Assembly (NCBI RefSeq): GCF_000243695.2
Contig: NZ_AHMN02000011.1
Coordinates: forward strand, 172,001-236,000
Length of the DNA stretch: 64,000 bases
Reading direction: 5' to 3'
Origin: Leptospira kirschneri serovar Cynopteri str. 3522 CT
Lineage (GTDB): Bacteria > Spirochaetota > Leptospiria > Leptospirales > Leptospiraceae
In this document: positions 46,117 to 56,346 of the stretch, in pieces
Numbering within the stretch: the first letter of the stretch is position 1
How the letters are laid out: every line of letters begins with the position of its first letter
The notes under the pieces: model-generated
What the model was told of the DNA's origin: nothing
The model's database searches: none
The model's input: the letters and a program-made list of their open reading frames with translations, nothing else
Position numbers and translations under genes: made by a program

Positions 46117-46665
46117 TTATTTTTCTTCTACGATCGTTTTGATATTATTTAAACCGGTTTCAAAATCTTTTCCGATCATCTGATCCATATCCCAAAATAG
46201 TCCCATCAATTTGGAAATAAAGGCGTTCGGTCCATACATCGCCCAGGTGACGTTAGTTTTACCGTCTTTGGCTACAAACGTAAATTCGGCGGTATTATGC
46301 GCTTCAAAAGGAGAAATAAAGTCTAATTTCATTTTGATGTTGGAAGGTGAATTTGATTCTATAATTTCCATACGTCCTTTTCTTACTTCGCTATTTCCTT
46401 CCCATTCGTAAACGGAACCTAAACCGATAGACGCGCCGCTGTAAGACCGTTTCATTTCTGGATCTAGTTTTTCCCAAGGAGACCAAGAAGGCCAATTATG
46501 ATAATCATTAACGAAAGTAAAAATTTTTTCGGGTTGTGCCTTTATGTTTAGTGTTCTTTCGAAACGGAAATCTGCCGGTTTCGTGGAAGCAACTGCGACA
46601 AGTACTATAACTAAAGCTGCAAATACAGCTAACACTGATAAAACGATCATTTTTGACTTTGACAT
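46117..46665 (-). CDS. Membrane-anchored SRPBCC protein 3 of the arsR-doxX cluster
   Basis: 182 residues. An N-terminal membrane segment (MIVLSVLAVFAALVIVLVAV) precedes an SRPBCC domain of the YndB/polyketide cyclase 2 type: RTLNIKAQPEKIFTFVNDYH, NWPSWSPWEKLDPEMKRSYS and AEFTFVAKDGKTNVTWAMYG. It is expected to face the periplasm. It starts 21 bases after the stop of the preceding AHSA1 gene, so the pair is co-transcribed. Confidence 0.85.
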   Translation of the reverse strand: MSKSKMIVLSVLAVFAALVIVLVAVASTKPADFRFERTLNIKAQPEKIFTFVNDYHNWPSWSPWEKLDPEMKRSYSGASIGLGSVYEWEGNSEVRKGRMEIIESNSPSNIKMKLDFISPFEAHNTAEFTFVAKDGKTNVTWAMYGPNAFISKLMGLFWDMDQMIGKDFETGLNNIKTIVEEK

Positions 46666-46686
46666 AAAATTCTCCTAATATAGTTT

Positions 46687-47166
46687 TTAACCTTTCTGTT
46701 TTGCCAGGTATTCCACCAAACGATCCATAGTTTGATTGAGACCTTCGATAGCGCCGTATTTCTCAACAGTTTCGTTCCGTTGTTGGGCCGTGTTGAAAAG
46801 CATAGTCATATCCAAGATGGTTTTTCCGCCTTGTTCCGAAAAAAGAACAGTAACGTGAAAATCTCCGGGATGATCTTTCATATCGGAGCCGTGTTTATAG
46901 ACTAGTTTTTCTGGACGAACTACTTCTAAAAAAACAATCAGATTTGGATAATCCGTACCGTCTGGACCGTGCATTATGAACTTCCAAATACCGCCAGGTC
47001 TGACGTCCATGGTTTCGAACGTATTTGTAAAACCTTTCGGTCCCCACCAATGAATGACGTGTTCCGGGTCCGTCCACATTTTAAAAACGAGGTCTCTAGG
47101 TGCGTCAAAGGTTCGGGTTGCGCGAATTTCTCTATCCGAAGTTGAAGTGTTAGTTGCGTTCATCAT
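46687..47166 (-). CDS. SRPBCC (AHSA1) domain protein 2 of the arsR-doxX cluster
   Basis: 159 residues; single AHSA1 domain with IRATRTFDAPRDLVFKMWTD, WWGPKGFTNTFETMDVRPGG, FIMHGPDGTDYPN and LEVVRPEKLVYKHG. Very similar in layout to the proteins at 45389 and 47451, so local duplication is likely. Cytoplasmic. GGAGCC precedes the ATG. Confidence 0.88.
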   Translation of the reverse strand: MMNATNTSTSDREIRATRTFDAPRDLVFKMWTDPEHVIHWWGPKGFTNTFETMDVRPGGIWKFIMHGPDGTDYPNLIVFLEVVRPEKLVYKHGSDMKDHPGDFHVTVLFSEQGGKTILDMTMLFNTAQQRNETVEKYGAIEGLNQTMDRLVEYLAKQKG

Positions 47167-47450
47167 GGCTCCTTTTAGTAAATACTAAATTTATTTCAGA
47201 TTTAAAAACGAAAGAATGATTTGAATCAATAATTTCATTTTTAGAATATTCAATTTTTTGTATTTAAAGTTTATCCTAAGATTTATCTGACTTTATATAG
47301 TAGAATTTGGTTCTTCACTTTTTAAAGTTTACTGAATACTGATATGACAGGATGCGGTTAATTTATATTTAAGAAGCCGGTTCTCACCAAAATCAAAAAT
47401 ACCCAACAATCCGGAATCGGTAAGACAAACTTTGGTTGTATTCGAATCGA

Positions 47451-47939
47451 TCATTTAAGAGTCGATTCTAGTTTGTCTAGAGATTCGTTCCAGCTCGCAT
47501 TGGTCATCTCTCTTATTTCTCCGGCTGGAATACCCGTATGATGTAGGGTCAGTTTTGTTTTTCCTTGATGATCTTCAAAGATAAGGGTGACTAAAATAGA
47601 CTCGGACCAATCTCCTTGGATTCCATAAGCGGAAGCGGGAACGACATTGCCATTTTTGTCCGCAAAATTATCCGTTTGGACGATTTTTTCGGGTCTGACG
47701 ATTTCTTTATAAACTCCGGTGGACCAAAAATCTTGTCCTTCGGAAGAACGCATACAGAAAAGATATTTACCTCCCACTTTAAAATCGATCTTACATACCG
47801 GAGATGTAAAACCTTTGGGCCCCCACCATCGAGTCAATTGCTCCGGGATCGTCCAGGCATCAAAAACGGTTTCTCTGGGCGCGTTGAAAATCCGAGTAAT
47901 CACCAATTCGTCTTTAGTTTGGTTTGTTGTATCTTTCAT
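47451..47939 (-). CDS. SRPBCC (AHSA1) domain protein 1 of the arsR-doxX cluster
   Basis: 162 residues: ELVITRIFNAPRETVFDAWT, WWGPKGFTSPVCKIDFKVGG, YLFCMRSSEGQDFWSTGVYK and IVRPEKIVQTDNF, the AHSA1/Hsp90 ATPase activator-like family that includes many so-called polyketide cyclases. GAGAACG lies before the ATG. It follows the doxX gene after 91 bases in the same direction. Confidence 0.88.
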   Translation of the reverse strand: MKDTTNQTKDELVITRIFNAPRETVFDAWTIPEQLTRWWGPKGFTSPVCKIDFKVGGKYLFCMRSSEGQDFWSTGVYKEIVRPEKIVQTDNFADKNGNVVPASAYGIQGDWSESILVTLIFEDHQGKTKLTLHHTGIPAGEIREMTNASWNESLDKLESTLK

Positions 47940-48030
47940 ATCGTTCTCCTTGCACTTTTTTGCATTTATTATTTAACATAGAGTTTAATGATAAATTAAT
48001 AAAATGGAATATTCTTAAAGTATAATTTTA

Positions 48031-48423
48031 TTATAAATGCCAGATTCCTTCCAGTCTTCTGGATGCAGGGCGTAAGGCCCAAGACAAGGCTACTAGAACT
48101 AAAGCGACCATGGGAAGTATGACATGTATGGTTTCCATTCCGGCTGCCGCATTGGAAATCGAAGCCGAGGTAAGATTAAAAAACATTCCTGCATAAGCCC
48201 ATTCTTTCAGAAGAGGAAAACGTGGAATCGTGATGGCGATTGCACCCAGCAATTTCCAAACTCCAAGAATGGTTATAAAATACATTGGATAACCGAGTTG
48301 AGTCATTCCGGTAACTACTTCCGGTCCGCGATTGAAATAGGCGTAACTAGCAAACGCGTAGTTAGCCGCGATCAGAGTGGTTACAATCCAATAGATGATG
48401 GTTTTAATTTTTTCCTGATTCAT
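48031..48423 (-). CDS. DoxX-family membrane protein
   Basis: 130 residues from the ATG at 48423, which overlaps the arsR stop (ATGA). Four hydrophobic segments: IIYWIVTTLIAANYAFASYA, MYFITILGVWKLLGAIAITI, EWAYAGMFFNLTSASISNAA and VILPMVALVLVALSWALRP. This is the DoxX/DoxX-like small inner-membrane family, with GVWKLLGAIAI typical of the DoxX_2/DUF4870-like branch. Function not settled; such proteins are often next to ArsR regulators and AHSA1 proteins, as here. Confidence 0.83.
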   Translation of the reverse strand: MNQEKIKTIIYWIVTTLIAANYAFASYAYFNRGPEVVTGMTQLGYPMYFITILGVWKLLGAIAITIPRFPLLKEWAYAGMFFNLTSASISNAAAGMETIHVILPMVALVLVALSWALRPASRRLEGIWHL

Positions 48424-48791
48424 AATTTGTTTTCCTTTTTTTGTTGTGATTCTTTTTGCTGTAGTTCTCGTAAGTATTCGTCCAGACGATCGAGTCTTGC
48501 TTCCCACATCTGACGATATTCGTCAATCCAGTCTGCTGCTTCTTTCAAAGGTCCCGCTTCTAAACGGGAGGGTCTCCATTGAGCTTCACGGCTTCTGGAA
48601 ATAAGCCCTGCTTTTTCCAACACTTTGAGGTGTTTTGTGATCGCAGGCAAACTGATCGCAAAAGGTTCCGCAAGTTGTTTTACGGTGACCTCTCCATAAC
48701 GAAGAGTTGCCAGAATTTTACGACGGGTTGGGTCCGCTAAGGCTGCAAAAGTGAGGCTCAATTGATCTGTTTCTACTTCTTGTTGAACCAT
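48420..48791 (-). CDS. ArsR-family transcriptional repressor
   Basis: 123 residues. Winged helix: LTFAALADPTRRKILATLRY, VKQLAEPFAISLPAITKHLK, VLEKAGLISRSREAQWRPSR. No metal-binding ELCVCDL motif, so it belongs to the non-metal SdpR-like branch often paired with AHSA1 genes. It is first in a divergence-free operon with doxX and SRPBCC genes. The start codon lies inside a palindromic operator, and a good promoter is just upstream, so it very likely represses its own operon. Confidence 0.92.
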   Translation of the reverse strand: MVQQEVETDQLSLTFAALADPTRRKILATLRYGEVTVKQLAEPFAISLPAITKHLKVLEKAGLISRSREAQWRPSRLEAGPLKEAADWIDEYRQMWEARLDRLDEYLRELQQKESQQKKENKL

Positions 48792-48842
48792 ATGGTTAAT
48801 TAACCTATTGGTTAAATTAAATCATTCTCAAATTCTTGTCAA
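48786..48842 (-). promoter_or_regulatory. Promoter and palindromic operator of the arsR operon
   Basis: On the minus strand TTGACA (48842-48837), a 17-base spacer and TAATTT (48819-48814) form a near-consensus sigma-70 promoter. Immediately downstream, 48813-48786 is made of AACC/GGTT half-sites: AACCAATAGGTT, then the perfect palindromes GGTTAATTAACC and AACCATATGGTT, the last containing the arsR start codon. This is what an autoregulatory ArsR operator should look like. The leader is only about 15-20 bases and has no Shine-Dalgarno, so initiation may be nearly leaderless. Confidence 0.75.
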
Positions 48843-49958
<1,116 letters not shown>

Positions 49959-50375
49959 ATGAATTCACAATTAAAGGAATTTACTTACGAGATTCCAGTT
50001 CTTTGGAGTCAATGTGATCCTAACGGACATTTGAATGTTGGAAATTTTCAGGTGTTTCTTCATGAAGGTAGAATGGTCGCTTTAGAAGAAGCAGGTTATA
50101 GTTATGAAAAAATGAGAGAAGAAAATATCGGCCCGATGATTCTGCGATCGGAAACTGATTACAAAGCCGAAATCCGTTATCCGGAGGGGGTGATTGTAGT
50201 CACAAGTTTCGGAGAATTAAAAGGTTCTCGTTGTAAAATTTTTCAAAAACTCATTCGAAAATCGGACGGCAAAATCGCTTGTGAATCCGTCTCGGATTGT
50301 ATCTTATTCGATTTTTCTAAAAAAAGACCTTGGAAATATCCTGATTCTTTGCTCGTCGCTTTTGGTGCTAAGTGA
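49959..50375 (+). CDS. Acyl-CoA thioesterase, hot-dog fold (4HBT type)
   Basis: 138 residues from the ATG at 49959, preferred because TGAGG lies 7 bases upstream; an in-frame ATG at 49902 would add 19 residues. PVLWSQCDPNGHLNVGNFQV matches the 4-hydroxybenzoyl-CoA thioesterase signature (DxNGHxN) with the catalytic Asp, followed by MILRSETDYKAEIRYPEGV and SVSDCILFDFSKKRPWKYP. It should hydrolyse an acyl-CoA in the cytoplasm; the substrate is unknown. Confidence 0.88.
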   Translation: MNSQLKEFTYEIPVLWSQCDPNGHLNVGNFQVFLHEGRMVALEEAGYSYEKMREENIGPMILRSETDYKAEIRYPEGVIVVTSFGELKGSRCKIFQKLIRKSDGKIACESVSDCILFDFSKKRPWKYPDSLLVAFGAK

Positions 50376-50499
50376 ACTATAAGATCTTTTTGGATTTCAA
50401 TAAGTAAGATCATTTTTGTTATGATGGTTTAAACAAAACGATGGTTGTCGTAAAAATGCAGTTAGGCGGGATTTTATTAAAAATGTTAGAGAGTGAAAT

Positions 50500-51405
50500 A
50501 TGAGTATTCCAGATTTTCAAAGTGCTATGTTACCTATATTAAAGATACTGAATGAGAAAAGAGAGTCGAGTACTTCTACGATACGTGACGGAGTTGCAAT
50601 TGTTTTTAAAACAACTGAACAAGAAAGACGTGAATTATTACCTTCTGGAAAAACTAGAATTTTTGACAATAGAGTAGCATGGTCAATCACTTATCTTAAA
50701 ATGGCTGGTCTTATTCAATCACCTAAGAGATCGTTTTATTCAATTACAAATGAAGGAAGTCAATTTCTAAAAACTAACCCTGAACGAATTGATAATAATG
50801 TTTTACAACAATTTGAATCCTTTCAAGAGAAAAGATTCAAAGCAAGTGCGCTTCAAGGAGATAGTTTAGGAGTAAATGAATATATCCAAACTCCTGATGA
50901 AATGATGGAAACTGGGTATAGTAAAATAAGAAAAGATTTAGCAGAAGAATTACTCAATAAAATCAAATCTTGTAATCCGTATTTCTTTGAATCTATAGTA
51001 TTAGATTTGTTGATTAAACTTGGATATGGGGGATCTGATGAAAAGAATAAAAAAGTAACAAAGAAATCAAATGATGAAGGAATAGACGGAATTATTAAAG
51101 AAGATAAGCTCGGGCTTGATTTAATTTATGTTCAAGCAAAGAAGTGGGAAAATCCAGTTAGTGGTACTGAAATTCAAAAATTTGCTGGAGCCTTACAAGT
51201 TCAAAGAGCTAAAAAAGGGGTTTTTATTACAACTTCTATGTTTACTACAAATGCTCGTGAGTATGTTTCTAAAATGGATTCAAAAATTGTGTTAATTGAT
51301 GGCGCTGAACTTACTGATTTGATGATTGAGTATAATGTTGGTGTATCAACAAAACAAACATATGAAATTAAAAAAGTAGATTTAGAATATTTTAATGAGG
51401 ATTAA
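50500..51405 (+). CDS. mrr: Mrr-family restriction endonuclease
   Basis: 301 residues. An N-terminal winged-helix Mrr_N domain (about 1-100: MLPILKILNEKRESSTSTIR, RVAWSITYLKMAGLIQSPKR) is followed by a PD-(D/E)xK Mrr_cat nuclease domain (about 155-280): FFESIVLDLLIKLGYGG, NDEGIDGIIKEDKLGLDLIY with the catalytic Asp, and VQAKKWENPVSGTEIQKFAG with Gln-x-Lys. Mrr enzymes cut modified DNA, so it is a type IV restriction-like defence gene. No methyltransferase is adjacent. Codon use looks more A/T-rich than its neighbours, which could mean transfer. Confidence 0.93.
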   Translation: MSIPDFQSAMLPILKILNEKRESSTSTIRDGVAIVFKTTEQERRELLPSGKTRIFDNRVAWSITYLKMAGLIQSPKRSFYSITNEGSQFLKTNPERIDNNVLQQFESFQEKRFKASALQGDSLGVNEYIQTPDEMMETGYSKIRKDLAEELLNKIKSCNPYFFESIVLDLLIKLGYGGSDEKNKKVTKKSNDEGIDGIIKEDKLGLDLIYVQAKKWENPVSGTEIQKFAGALQVQRAKKGVFITTSMFTTNAREYVSKMDSKIVLIDGAELTDLMIEYNVGVSTKQTYEIKKVDLEYFNED

Positions 51406-51407
51406 TA

Positions 51408-51919
51408 ATATCGCCTAACTTTGATTTATTGCATATTGCGGAGGACGGTATTGTCTCTGTGAGAGATGACATGAATGGGTTCAAAAAAGTTGGTCAAATA
51501 AAAGTTTTCACTTTCCAAAACCTTGAAGCTCTTTATTTTGAAAAGGAATGTAATTGTTTCGTTTCTACTCATTCTAAACAGAAGTCTATTAGAGTTGTTG
51601 AAAAATTCCATAGTGAAGATTCGTAAAATTGCTTCAATTATCCATTTCAATACAACAAAAACAGATGAAGAATTCATTTTTCAACAACTCTATTGAAAAT
51701 ATTCCTGGTTTGAATCATACTGCTACTTTACTATCTGGTTTTCTTGAATTGAGTAATGTAAATATAGGAGAAGAGCAAGTAAATTATTTAGAACTAATTC
51801 GTTTTTACAATCTTATTTACGATACTCTGACTCGTTTAGACCCGAATTTCGCGGGAGTTTATAAAACTCAAGTTTACGATCCAAAATATGTCGATTCTCT
51901 AAATACTGATTTAAAATAA
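51408..51919 (+). pseudogene. Unknown gene downstream of mrr, split by a family A element
   Basis: The left part (frame from 51408, best start TTG at 51429) reads HIAEDGIVSVRDDMNGFKKV, then IKVFTFQNLEALYFEKECNC and STHSKQKSI, and is interrupted by the family A element at 51591. Removing the element and one ATT copy joins the halves in frame: SKQKSI plus ENIPGLNHTATLLSGFLELS, then YLELIRFYNLIYDTLTRLDP to a TAA at 51917-51919. The rebuilt protein has about 129 residues. I do not recognise it. Its position 3 bases after mrr suggests it was an mrr partner. A family B element begins at its stop codon. Confidence 0.65.
51591..51691 (+). mobile_element. Family A miniature element inserted in a gene, 101 bp
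   Basis: AGAGTTGTTGAAAAAT at the left and its exact reverse complement ATTTTTCAACAACTCT at the right form 16-bp perfect terminal inverted repeats. ATT is duplicated at 51588-51590 and 51692-51694. This is the best-preserved copy and it breaks a reading frame. Confidence 0.93.
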
Positions 51920-52092
51920 TGTGAATTCGGTTTAAGAAAATCTTGGCGAATCCGGCTTGCCATAGGCAGCCGGACCGGACTCTTTGCTCTGGTCAATAAA
52001 TTGCATGAAAGAAACGTAATACTACATATCGTCTTTAGATTCAATTTATTGACCCCGCATCGATCCCTTTCGCGTTATACCGAACTTACATT
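51918..52092 (+). mobile_element. Family B miniature element, 175 bp
   Basis: Left end AATGTGAATTCGGTTTAAG, right end ATACCGAACTTACATT, inverted; AAAAT is duplicated at 51913-51917 and 52093-52097. It contains the GC-rich hairpin CCGGCTTGCC / GGCAGCCGG, the inverted repeat GGTCAATAAATTG / CAATTTATTGACC and GCATCGATCCCTTTCGCG. It starts within the stop codon of the split gene. Confidence 0.9.
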
Positions 52093-52395
52093 AAAATAAT
52101 GTAAGGTGATCACTTCGATCTTCTGTTTTATTCCAGGACTTTGGATTTTGTTCTTGTTCACTCAAGTTTTTATACATTAGAGTTTTTGAAAAAATCCATA
52201 TATACAAACGATTGGATCTATTCGTTTTAACAAAAAATAGAAGAAAATTAACACTATTTTGTTTGGTAACTCGATTTTATGGAGATGCTCGTTTAAATTT
52301 AACCCCAACTTTTTCCGCACAAATACTCGAGTTGCACAAAGTTATCCGATTAATTGTCATTAGTCGAAATAATTCATTGTAGGACTGTAGAAAAT
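52093..52395. other. Short non-coding region
   Basis: A single family A left end without partner at about 52183 (ATTAGAGTTTTTGAAAAAAT). Otherwise AT-rich with nothing recognised. Confidence 0.45.
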
Positions 52396-52971
52396 TTAGA
52401 CTCTTAGCGAACCTCGGAATCCTCTGACGGCATAATAAGATTCTGCACCATTATGATATACAAAAACATGTCCGTAACGGAAATCAGCAAAGATGGCTCC
52501 ACCTAGTTTTCTAATATCAGAAGGTGTTTTTATCCAACTTGATGTTTTTGTATCGAACTTTCCGAATTTCTGTAACTCTCGATATTGTTCTTCTGCTAAA
52601 ATTTCAATACCCATGGAAGTAGCCATATCAAGAGCGTTATCTTTTGGCTTATGTTCTTTTCTTGATTCTAATGCTTCTCGATCGTAACAAACACTTCTGC
52701 GGTCTTTAGGGCTTTCTGCTGAACAATCATAAAAAATGTATTCGCCCGTTTTTTGATCATAAGCTATAACATCCGGTTCACCGCCAGTTTTTTCCATTTC
52801 ATTGAGAGACCACAGTTTTTCAGAGTTGGCTTCCAGCCTTGCTTTTATTTTAGTCCATTCAAGATCCTTGTGACGATTCATGTTTTTTGTAAAACGGTCT
52901 TTTAGTATGATGAGTAGTTTTTCGCGTTGTTCTGATACTAACTCCTTCTTATTCCTATTTACTTTGCTCAT
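52396..52971 (-). CDS. DUF4256 family protein
   Basis: 191 residues covering the whole DUF4256 pattern: LIILKDRFTKNMNRHKDLEW, SEKLWSLNEMEKTGGEPDVI, YIFYDCSAESPKDRRSVCYD, TSMGIEILAEEQYRELQKFG and DFRYGHVFVYHNGAESYYAV. The family is common in Bacteroidetes and Firmicutes, cytoplasmic, of unknown function. Ends look complete; transcribed alone. Confidence 0.9.
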   Translation of the reverse strand: MSKVNRNKKELVSEQREKLLIILKDRFTKNMNRHKDLEWTKIKARLEANSEKLWSLNEMEKTGGEPDVIAYDQKTGEYIFYDCSAESPKDRRSVCYDREALESRKEHKPKDNALDMATSMGIEILAEEQYRELQKFGKFDTKTSSWIKTPSDIRKLGGAIFADFRYGHVFVYHNGAESYYAVRGFRGSLRV

Positions 52972-53885
52972 ACTTTTATATGATTTCTGTCGAATCGATG
53001 TGTCAAGCGTATCCCAATATAACTTTATTTCAAAAGTTTACTAACTGATACTTTACCACTGCTTTCAAGTGAAACTGAATGTTTGTATCGAAATCAAATT
53101 TGAATCATAATTTAACTTGAGTAACTCGAAAGGGATCGATGCGGGGAAATCAGCAGAACATACTTTTAAACTAAAGTCGTCTTGCTTCTTGAACTCAATG
53201 CATTGTTCTGGAAACTCAGCAAACGCTTTCTAAACTGAAACTAAAGACGATTGTTGTATCATATTTTCTGCATGCAATTGATTGATCAGAGCGAAGAGGC
53301 TTGCTGGTGACAGTTGAATTCACCTGATTTTTTTAGGTCGAACTCACGTTAATTTAAATCAATGATTTTGTTTGTGTTGTGATTACAATTACTCATAACT
53401 ATATAATAAAGTACCTAATATTTTACATAGAATCAGCTTTTTGCGATAGAATTAACGGTACTTAATTTTATAGAGATCAGTAAAAGCAAAGATTTTGGAA
53501 ATTAAAGTTCTTGATTCAATTTTACTTTTAAACGGTATGTAATTGGAAATTACTAGAATTTATCAAAAACACTTTATCTTTGGTTAAAATGTCGATTCTA
53601 AGATATTTTTGAGATGGCTTCTGCTCAAACGTGTGAAAATGGGATCGGAAATGAACAGTCGATTTTAAGAATAGAGTTTTTGAAGAATGAATTCTCCATC
53701 TGTTTTTCGTTGTTTAAAATAGACAATGAGCAGTTTTGTTAATCTGAATTATGAGACTCGAATATTCAAAAGTTCTCAAAAATTGAGTATAACCAGGATT
53801 GTGTTTTATGATGGTGTTGTCGGATATGTATTGTATTCCCGTATTTTTGCTGGTAAATATAGAAGGGCCACTAAAATTTTGAATC
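52972..53885. other. Non-coding region with family B and family A elements
   Basis: It contains the complete family B element 53114-53350 and a truncated family A copy from 53673 (AGAGTTTTTGAAGAATG, preceded by AAT) to about 53745, whose right terminus is missing. No gene seen. Confidence 0.6.
53114..53350 (-). mobile_element. Family B miniature element, 237 bp
   Basis: Left end AACTTGAGTAACTCG, right end TAGGTCGAACTCACGTT; AATTT is duplicated at 53109-53113 and 53351-53355. The interior is the long form in reverse orientation: GAAAGGGATCGATGC, GAACTCAATGCATTG, CTAAAGACGATTGTTGTATC and GCATGCAATTGATTGATCAG. Confidence 0.85.
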
Positions 53886-54698
53886 ATGTTTAATCCATTA
53901 TCTTCCGTAGAACCTTGGTCTCTAGTTGCAGAAGGATATACTAAATCCACCAAACAATTCTTAGAAGGTTATGCCTTAAAAGCGATAGAGTTGATGGGCT
54001 TGAAATCGGACTGTGTAGTTTTAGACGTAGCAGCAGGTCCGGGGACCCTTTCTATTCCACTTGCAAAAAACGTAAAGGAAGTTTATGCGATCGATTTTTC
54101 GATTCCTATGCTCGAACAACTAAAAAATGGAATAAAGGAAGCAAATGTTCAAAACGTTTTCACTTACGTTATGGATGGGCAGAAGTTGGAATTTGAGAGT
54201 GATCGTTTTGATGCAGCTTTTTCCATGTTCGGTCTAATGTTTTTTCCTGATAAGTTGTTGGGTCTAAAAGAAATTCATAGAGTATTAAAACCAAAAGGTA
54301 AGATTGCGGTTTCTAGTTGGGCTCCGATTTCTAATTCTACTTTAATGCAATGTCTTTTTGGTGCTCTTCGAAAAGCAAATCCTGAAATACCCTCTCCCCA
54401 AACAAACGTAGAAAGTTTTGAAAATCCGGATTTTATTCGGGATCATTTTTGTTCTTCTGGTTTTAAAGAAATCGAAATCGTTTCTTTTTCTAATTCGATC
54501 AAAGTCGAAAATATTCAAGGATTTTTGAATATGATGATTGAAGGAAGTGCACCTATACAACTGATGAAAAGTAAACTGGAAGAATCCGTTTGGAAAGAAA
54601 AAGAAAAAATTATGTTTGATTATCTTTCGGAACAACTTGCTCTACTTCCAATTTCACTTTCTTCGGAAGCGTTCATTACGATCGCTAAAAAATCTTAG
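53886..54698 (+). CDS. SAM-dependent methyltransferase, UbiE/class I
   Basis: 270 residues. SAM motif I is CVVLDVAAGPGTLSIPLAKN, followed by VYAIDFSIPMLEQLKNGIKE, FDAAFSMFGLMFFPDKLLGL and EIHRVLKPKGKIAVSSWAPI, all in the normal class I order. It resembles the ArsM/UbiE-like methyltransferase group; the substrate is unknown. Standing alone downstream of a repeat region. Confidence 0.88.
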   Translation: MFNPLSSVEPWSLVAEGYTKSTKQFLEGYALKAIELMGLKSDCVVLDVAAGPGTLSIPLAKNVKEVYAIDFSIPMLEQLKNGIKEANVQNVFTYVMDGQKLEFESDRFDAAFSMFGLMFFPDKLLGLKEIHRVLKPKGKIAVSSWAPISNSTLMQCLFGALRKANPEIPSPQTNVESFENPDFIRDHFCSSGFKEIEIVSFSNSIKVENIQGFLNMMIEGSAPIQLMKSKLEESVWKEKEKIMFDYLSEQLALLPISLSSEAFITIAKKS

Positions 54699-54787
54699 TA
54701 TCCTTTTATTTTTAGTTCTATCTATTTCAGATTCAACCAGGAACTACAACAGAATCGTTTTACTTTTTCAAAAAAACTTTTTTCGTA

Positions 54788-54853
54788 ACGTAATAGTTCC
54801 TACAAACATCAGAGCGAATATCTTTTACGATGTAATAGTTCCCACATTTTTAA
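54788..54853. repeat. Family C pair
   Basis: GTAATAGTTCCTACAAAC at 54788 and GTAATAGTTCCCACATTT at about 54830, same orientation, 42 bases apart. It lies between the methyltransferase and the ABC ATPase gene. AAAAGAGGAG after it precedes the next ATG. Confidence 0.75.
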
Positions 54854-54895
54854 GAATTCTTGTTTAAAAAAGAGGAGCATTCTACTTTGTAAGAA

Positions 54896-55660
54896 ATGCC
54901 TAGTTCCGATAAAGCCATAGAAATTCAAAAATTAAATCTCCGGTTGGGTCAGAGGACGATCTTAGATACGATTTCGTTCGAAGTGAATTCTGGAACGATA
55001 CTCGGAATTTTAGGACGCTCCGGTTCGGGTAAAACTTCTCTTTTCCGAGCGATTTTAGGAGTTCCTACAACTACCAATCTAGAACAAAGCGGATCGATTT
55101 ATTTTTTCGGGAAGGACCGAAAGGAAATTCCGATCCATCACTTACAACCAGTTTTTCAAGATCCTGTCGGAAGTTTCAATCCTACCTGGTCTTTGGAAAA
55201 AGCTTTGAAAGAACCACTCCGAATTTTAGGAGGAGAAGTCGCAAATAGGGGAGAGGCTTTTTTTCCGTATTTACTCGAATCTTTTCGGTTGGCAAATAAA
55301 GATCTCAATCGAAATGTTCTTTCTTTTTCCGGAGGTGAACTACAAAGGGCGGCGATTCTTCGTGCGCTTCTCACGGAACCTAAAATTCTTTTTTTGGACG
55401 AAGCGTTAGGCGCCTTGGATCCAATCCTTTTGAACGAGGTGTTACAATTTTTAAAAAGAATTTCTGGAGAAAGGAAAATTACGATTTTATTAATTACTCA
55501 TAGTTTGAGAACGGCTCAAAAATTTTGCAATCAAATTGGAATATTAGAAAAAGGTAAATTACTGGATTTTGGGGCAACGGAAGAAGTTTTTACGAATTAT
55601 AAAAGTTCTTTTACGGGGGAACTCATTCGTGCGATCGATTTGAGTTCCCTCCGCGTTTGA
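54896..55660 (+). CDS. ABC transporter ATP-binding protein, Dpp/Opp/Nik-like
   Basis: 254 residues. Walker [10 protein letters not shown] (about 42-50), Q-loop [20 protein letters not shown] as in DppF/OppF/NikE, signature [20 protein letters not shown], Walker [14 protein letters not shown] and the H-loop LLITHSL. It resembles the ATPases of oligopeptide and nickel importers, but no permease or binding protein is adjacent, so the partner genes must be elsewhere or the gene is an orphan. Its stop codon TGA is directly followed by the convergent stop of the next gene (TGATCA). Confidence 0.88.
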   Translation: MPSSDKAIEIQKLNLRLGQRTILDTISFEVNSGTILGILGRSGSGKTSLFRAILGVPTTTNLEQSGSIYFFGKDRKEIPIHHLQPVFQDPVGSFNPTWSLEKALKEPLRILGGEVANRGEAFFPYLLESFRLANKDLNRNVLSFSGGELQRAAILRALLTEPKILFLDEALGALDPILLNEVLQFLKRISGERKITILLITHSLRTAQKFCNQIGILEKGKLLDFGATEEVFTNYKSSFTGELIRAIDLSSLRV

Positions 55661-56304
<644 letters not shown>

Positions 56305-56346
56305 GGCTCAAGATAAAGGAAGAAAATTGAAAAAAGCAAACCTTTT

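Noticed and set aside
55050..55070. GGAGTTCCTACAACTACC as a family C copy inside a gene
   Set aside because: It encodes a normal stretch of the ABC ATPase and matches only the central bases; probably chance.
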